A stretch of 64,000 nt of DNA, taken from positions 353,681 through 417,680 of the forward strand of contig JAFDYV010000007.1 of the NCBI GenBank assembly GCA_018267275.1, given 5' to 3'. Both the position numbers and the translations under genes were made by a program. Position 1 is the stretch's first letter. Every line of letters starts with the position of its first letter. Shown piece after piece: positions 60,362 to 64,000 of the stretch. The DNA comes from Bacteroidota bacterium. Its GTDB lineage: Bacteria > Bacteroidota > Bacteroidia > Cytophagales > Cyclobacteriaceae. The notes beneath the pieces were generated by a model. That model saw only the letters and a program-made list of their open reading frames with translations. It was not told the DNA's origin and ran no database searches.

Positions 60362-60392
60362 AAAAAAACCTGCCCAGTGCAGGTTTTTTTTT
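60362..60392 (+). terminator. Terminator after lipoprotein 1
   Basis: aacctgc, 5-nt loop, gcaggtt, then a run of T, directly after the first paralog's stop. Confidence 0.85.
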
Positions 60393-60453
60393 GCTAGTCA
60401 TTAAACCCGCGGTAACATTTAACATCTAAGTGAGCAAATAAACTAACAAATCT

Positions 60454-61329
60454 ATGACTACGAGAAAACACATATTGGGCCTTGCCTCCACATGGATGGT
60501 TGCTTTGGTTCTTTTTTTGGCTTCGTGTAACAAAACCGAAGATGCTGGCCTGTCGGCTTTGGATTCTCAAAATATCAGTAATGAATCTGCCACGGATGCA
60601 AAAGTGGATGAGGTGAACGATATCGCCACTGCCGCATTGAATACCAACGATGCCATTGGGGGTCGTGTGGAAGATAGGGATGATCGATTGGCGTGCGCTA
60701 CTGTAACGAAGGATCCCAGCAATACGAAGGAAGTGGGCAAAATCACGATTGTTTTCAATGGGAATTGCAAAGACGAAGACGATGATGCTCGCACTGGGAC
60801 CATCGTAATTACCTGGTCAGGCGGTAGGTGGTATACCCCTGGTTCGGTTCATACTATAACACTGAGCGGTTACACGGTAAATGGTGTGAAAATAGAAGGT
60901 TCCCGCACGGTAACCAACGTAAGCACAACCGAGAAACCCCTCACTTTTAACATCGAAGGAAGCCACAAAACTACTTGGGCCGATGGTACATCTGCGACAC
61001 GCAATGTAAAACGCACCAGACAATGGTTACGTTCTCCTATTTCTCCATTGCAAGACAAGTGGATTATCTCACAAACAGATGCAAATACACCGGCAGCGTC
61101 TGGCACCAACCGTAAAGGAAAGGACTACACTGTTCAAATTACTACACCGCTTCAATACTTTGCTTCTTGCGGGCGCAGGGTTCACATACCGGTGATAGGT
61201 GTCAAGCAAGTTGTGGTTGACGGAAAAAGTTACACCGTTGATTATGGAGATGGCACCTGCGATAACCTCGTAACCGTTACAACCAGTGGTGTTTCAAAAA
61301 CTGTAAAGGTTGATAAGGACGGAAACTAA
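60454..61329 (+). CDS. Tandem paralogous lipoprotein 2
   Basis: The 291-residue lipoprotein (lipobox LASCNK) is the second paralog, with LACATVTKD, TGTIVITWSGGRWYTPGS, VNGVKIEGSRTVTNV, WADGTSATRNVKRTRQW and GVKQVVVDGKSYTVDYGDGTCDN. Its linker holds a DDEDDD-like acidic stretch (NCKDEDDDARTG). It keeps the same four cysteine positions. Function unknown. Separate terminators before and after suggest that it is transcribed independently of its neighbours. Confidence 0.8.
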   Translation: MTTRKHILGLASTWMVALVLFLASCNKTEDAGLSALDSQNISNESATDAKVDEVNDIATAALNTNDAIGGRVEDRDDRLACATVTKDPSNTKEVGKITIVFNGNCKDEDDDARTGTIVITWSGGRWYTPGSVHTITLSGYTVNGVKIEGSRTVTNVSTTEKPLTFNIEGSHKTTWADGTSATRNVKRTRQWLRSPISPLQDKWIISQTDANTPAASGTNRKGKDYTVQITTPLQYFASCGRRVHIPVIGVKQVVVDGKSYTVDYGDGTCDNLVTVTTSGVSKTVKVDKDGN

Positions 61330-61356
61330 GCGAATTTTAATTTCAATCATCCAAAT

Positions 61357-61383
61357 AAAGACCCCTCATGTGAGGGGTCTTTG
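61357..61383 (+). terminator. Terminator after lipoprotein 2
   Basis: aaagacccctca pairs with tgaggggtcttt in a long perfect stem around a short centre. The T-tract is only three bases, so it may be bidirectional or weak. Confidence 0.65.
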
Positions 61384-61502
61384 CATTTCCATATTGGCCG
61401 GATTAATTCCGAATGAAAATCAGTTAAGAACCGGTAAGATTCAACCGATTGATTGGTGTTTGAACAACTAATATTTTATCAAGTTTACCGAATTTTGAGG
61501 CT

Positions 61503-61510
61503 TATTTTTG
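61503..61510 (+). promoter_or_regulatory. Bacteroidota -7 box for lipoprotein 3
   Basis: TATTTTTG fits TAnnTTTG exactly, 32 nt before the ATG at 61543. Confidence 0.5.
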
Positions 61511-61542
61511 TCGACCTTTACGGTGGCAAAACAAAAAAAGCA

Positions 61543-62400
61543 ATGACGAAATCAAAGTTTGGCTTAATCATTTTAGTGTTAGGAGCAGTAGCAGTTTCTT
61601 GCAATAAGGACTATAAGGATTTGTCTGCAGACAGTTCTTTGACGGCAAACAATGAAGTCCTCAGTGAGTCTTATTCAATAGATGTGGAAGATTTATCTGC
61701 GGTGGCGGTGCTCTCTGATCCGAATGCTGGCGGCCGAGCCGAATCGGGTTTGATGGATGATCGTTTTGGGTGCGCAACAATTACGCGCGCAACCGGTACA
61801 GAACCCTTTACCGGAACGATCACGGTGGACTTTGGCGATGCAGGTTGCAAAGACCGTAAGGGCAACACCCGCAAAGGGAAAATGGTAATCAGTTATAAGG
61901 GTAAGAGGTACCTTCCGGGATCGACCTGCGTAACAAGACTGGTGAATTATAGCGTGAACGATGTCAAGATTGAGGGTACTCGCACCATTTCATCGGATGC
62001 TTCAAGCACAGACAACAAGCCGGTATTTAAGGTGAAGTTAGATAGCGGCAAGACCACTTGGCCAGATGGCACATTTGCAACCCACGAGTTTTTGCATGTA
62101 AGAACGTGGTTCAGAACCTCCAATCCATCTGAGGACTCTTGGCAGGTGTTGGGCTCGGGCAGGGGAGTGAGCCGAAGAGGTACTAACTATGAAATGTGGA
62201 TCCGCCAAAACACTCCTTTAATCTACAAGAAATCTTGTGAATCGGTGGGGGTTTTCATTGCTGTGTCTGGTGTAAAAGTGGTGAAAAAAGATGGTAAAGA
62301 AATCACCATCGACTATGGAAATGGCGTTTGCAATAATTTGGTGACCGTAACCTTCAATGGAGTGAGCAAGGTGATTGAAATTACAAAGAAGGGCGGTTAA
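61543..62400 (+). CDS. Tandem paralogous lipoprotein 3
   Basis: The 285-residue lipoprotein (lipobox AVSCNK) is the third paralog, with FGCATITRA, RKGKMVISYKGKRYLPGS, VNDVKIEGTRTISSD, WPDGTFATHEF and GVKVVKKDGKEITIDYGNGVCNN. ATG 61543 begins the signal peptide directly and follows a promoter box; the open frame runs farther upstream through AT-rich DNA with no signal-like start. Function unknown. Confidence 0.8.
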   Translation: MTKSKFGLIILVLGAVAVSCNKDYKDLSADSSLTANNEVLSESYSIDVEDLSAVAVLSDPNAGGRAESGLMDDRFGCATITRATGTEPFTGTITVDFGDAGCKDRKGNTRKGKMVISYKGKRYLPGSTCVTRLVNYSVNDVKIEGTRTISSDASSTDNKPVFKVKLDSGKTTWPDGTFATHEFLHVRTWFRTSNPSEDSWQVLGSGRGVSRRGTNYEMWIRQNTPLIYKKSCESVGVFIAVSGVKVVKKDGKEITIDYGNGVCNNLVTVTFNGVSKVIEITKKGG

Positions 62401-62424
62401 AAACCCTTTGGCGCATTTATAAAC

Positions 62425-62455
62425 AAGACCCCGCATTTTGTGGGGTCTTTTTTTG
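62425..62455 (+). terminator. Terminator after lipoprotein 3
   Basis: aagaccccgca, 3-nt loop, tgtggggtctt (one G-T pair), then seven T. The T-run also holds the -33 element of the next gene's promoter. Confidence 0.85.
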
Positions 62456-62456
62456 C

Positions 62457-62486
62457 TTTGCCTTTTATAGGTTATCAATAACTTTG
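62457..62486 (+). promoter_or_regulatory. thyA promoter (-33 TTTG, -7 TAACTTTG)
   Basis: TTTG at 62457-62460, an 18-nt spacer, and TAACTTTG at 62479-62486 match the Bacteroidota promoter pattern well. The ATG is 11 nt beyond the box. Confidence 0.7.
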
Positions 62487-62497
62487 TGCTAACCACT

Positions 62498-63292
62498 ATG
62501 AAGCAATACCACGAATTACTCCGCCATATTTTGGCAACAGGCGTGACCAAGACCGATCGGACAGGAACCGGAACATTGTCCGTTTTTGGCTATCAGATGC
62601 GATTTGACTTGCAAGGCGGGTTTCCATTGGTGACCACCAAGAAACTGCATTTGCGCTCCATTATCTATGAATTATTATGGTTTCTCAATGGTGATACCAA
62701 CATCAAGTATTTGAGGGATAACGGTGTCACCATTTGGGATGAGTGGGCTGATACGGACGGCAACCTGGGGCCGGTATATGGGTACCAGTGGCGCTCGTGG
62801 CCGGGGCGAAACGGTGAGACGATAGATCAGATTTCAAAAGTCATCGATCAGATCAAAAATAAACCAGATTCGCGAAGGCACATGGTCACTGCCTGGAATC
62901 CTGCAGATGTAGATCAGATGGCGCTGCCACCTTGCCACGCCCTGTTTCAGTTTTATGTGGCAGAAGGTAAGTTGTCATGCCAGTTGTACCAACGCTCTTG
63001 CGATACTTTTTTAGGTTTGCCATTTAATATTGCTTCCTACGCATTGCTCACGCACATGGTAGCGCAGCAATGTGATTTGCAAGTGGGTGATTTTGTTTGG
63101 ACTGGTGGAGACGTCCACATTTACTCCAACCATCTTGATCAAGTGAATACTCAACTGGCACGCGAACCCTACCCGCTGCCCACACTCAATATTAAGCGGA
63201 ATCCTTCTAGCATTTTTGACTACCAATTTGAGGATTTTGAGATATTGAACTATCAAGCCCATCCTTCAATTAAAGCACCCATCGCAGTCTAG
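62498..63292 (+). CDS. thyA: Thymidylate synthase
   Basis: ThyA makes dTMP from dUMP using methylenetetrahydrofolate. The 264-residue protein has [33 protein letters not shown], the catalytic cysteine in [31 protein letters not shown] and the dUMP-binding [13 protein letters not shown] 62498 is the start, close behind a strong promoter. A dCMP deaminase, which can supply dUMP, is encoded about 28 kb away. The MORN-repeat lipoprotein gene starts 4 nt after its stop. Confidence 0.97.
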   Translation: MKQYHELLRHILATGVTKTDRTGTGTLSVFGYQMRFDLQGGFPLVTTKKLHLRSIIYELLWFLNGDTNIKYLRDNGVTIWDEWADTDGNLGPVYGYQWRSWPGRNGETIDQISKVIDQIKNKPDSRRHMVTAWNPADVDQMALPPCHALFQFYVAEGKLSCQLYQRSCDTFLGLPFNIASYALLTHMVAQQCDLQVGDFVWTGGDVHIYSNHLDQVNTQLAREPYPLPTLNIKRNPSSIFDYQFEDFEILNYQAHPSIKAPIAV

Positions 63293-63296
63293 TCTT

Positions 63297-63989
63297 ATGA
63301 AGAGAAACTATTCAGTATGTCTTTTTTTTGTTTTGCTGCCACTATTGTCATTGTTGTCGTGTGAAGACAAGCCATCTGGTAAAAAGACGAAAAAGGAAAA
63401 AGTAAGAGATGGCGTAGTCAAATCTTATTATGACGAAGCCAAAAAGATGATTAAGGCCGAGGTGACTATGAAGAACGGAAAACAAGAAGGGCCGGCAATT
63501 CAATACTACAAGTCTGGGAGGAAGGCGCTCGAAATGTTTTACAAGGACGGACTCCGAGAAGGCGTGGCTACACGATATTTTGAAAATGGCTCAGTGGGTC
63601 AACAAACCATGTATGTGAAAGACAAGATGCACGGTATCCAGAAGAAATTTAAAGAGAATGGAAAGATTTTGTCAGAGGCAGAATTTTATGAAGATAAGCC
63701 ATGCAAGGGCTTAAAGGAGTATTTGGTTGACGGTACGCTAAAGAGTGCAAAGGATTATCCTAAGATTGTAATCAAGCCGATAGATCGCATTTTTGTGGAT
63801 GGCATGTACGTGCTGAAGCTATCACTTTCTGAGAAGGTAAAAGATGTAGAGTTTTACACTGGTGTTCTTACCAATCAGAAATACATCGGGATGGAGGCAT
63901 CTCGGGTTTGGAGTTTGTCAGGCAACAAAAACGAGGCTGAAATAGTATTCACGTTGCCTCCAGGTTCTTTGGTGATGTGTAATAGTTAA
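63297..63989 (+). CDS. MORN-repeat (YwqK-like) lipoprotein
   Basis: The 230-residue lipoprotein (lipobox LLSC) has about five MORN-variant repeats of roughly 22 residues: GVVKSYYDEAKKMIKAEV, GPAIQYYKSGRKALEMFY, GVATRYFENGSVGQQTMY and GIQKKFKENGKILSEAEF. A beta-rich C-terminal part follows (about 150-230). Relatives are often labelled YwqK-family antitoxins; the signal peptide makes a toxin-antitoxin role unlikely here. It is probably co-transcribed with thyA. Confidence 0.85.
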   Translation: MKRNYSVCLFFVLLPLLSLLSCEDKPSGKKTKKEKVRDGVVKSYYDEAKKMIKAEVTMKNGKQEGPAIQYYKSGRKALEMFYKDGLREGVATRYFENGSVGQQTMYVKDKMHGIQKKFKENGKILSEAEFYEDKPCKGLKEYLVDGTLKSAKDYPKIVIKPIDRIFVDGMYVLKLSLSEKVKDVEFYTGVLTNQKYIGMEASRVWSLSGNKNEAEIVFTLPPGSLVMCNS

Positions 63990-64000
63990 GACTTGATCTG

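Noticed and set aside
63297..63989. YwqK-type antitoxin with missing toxin
   Set aside because: The protein has a lipoprotein signal and MORN repeats; the antitoxin label is a family name and no toxin gene is adjacent.
1..64000. CRISPR array in the window
   Set aside because: I looked for regularly spaced direct repeats of 25-40 nt and found none; the repeats seen are single palindromes between genes.

Overview
The window looks like chromosomal DNA of a Bacteroidota bacterium, most likely class Cytophagia (order Cytophagales). Evidence: a type IX secretion (T9SS) plug protein, a DUF1501 protein with a C-terminal T9SS sorting domain, the DUF1800/DUF1501 pair, many Bacteroidota-type lipoproteins and outer-membrane barrels, very few Shine-Dalgarno sites, and repeated matches to the Bacteroidota -7 promoter box TAnnTTTG. 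I see no rRNA, tRNA, insertion sequence, prophage or CRISPR array. Most of the window is core housekeeping DNA with a scatter of lineage-specific genes.

Layout. 0-4.3 kb: a shortened WD40 protein, the T9SS plug protein, an orphan Cas6 endoribonuclease and ychF. 4.4-8 kb: an outer-membrane barrel overlapping the gene for an exported TPR-CHAT protein. 8-13 kb: a membrane protein preceded by a candidate structured small RNA, then pcm, an EamA transporter, lptG and tgt. 12.9-13.2 kb: a frameshifted Kunitz (BPTI-like) lipoprotein gene. 13-15.5 kb: isochorismate synthase with a hotdog thioesterase (menaquinone entry) and a histidine phosphatase. 15.5-19 kb: a TPR protein, a coiled-coil protein and a Nif3 protein in one operon. 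19-22.6 kb: lpxK, a putative porin and miaE. 22.6-26.2 kb: a DKNYY protein and an aconitase with a histone-H1-like tail. 26-34.4 kb: CPBP protein, sorbosone-dehydrogenase-like lipoprotein, FtsX-type permease, OmpA protein and small exported proteins. 34.4-36.8 kb: dCMP deaminase, two lysine/alanine-rich small proteins and murB. 36.9-42.5 kb: a DUF1800-DUF1501-barrel-lipoprotein operon. 42.6-50.8 kb: HMG-CoA lyase, GNAT, DUF4139, dprA, MerR, CapA, a VapBC-like pair and two M23 peptidases. 50.9-59.4 kb: alaS with a large insertion, gatB, a TlpA-like lipoprotein, a BlaI/M56 pair and a DUF4159 protein. 59.4-64 kb: three tandem paralogous lipoproteins, each with its own terminator, then thyA and a MORN-repeat lipoprotein.

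How it works together: there is a strong cell-envelope theme (LPS, peptidoglycan, T9SS, lipoproteins) mixed with tRNA modification and charging (tgt, miaE, alaS, gatB). The items most worth following are the candidate small RNA at 8.7 kb, the broken Kunitz inhibitor at 13 kb, the inserted domain in AlaS, the orphan Cas6, the lysine-rich tails on aconitase and two small proteins, and the near-leaderless promoter spacing seen at several genes.
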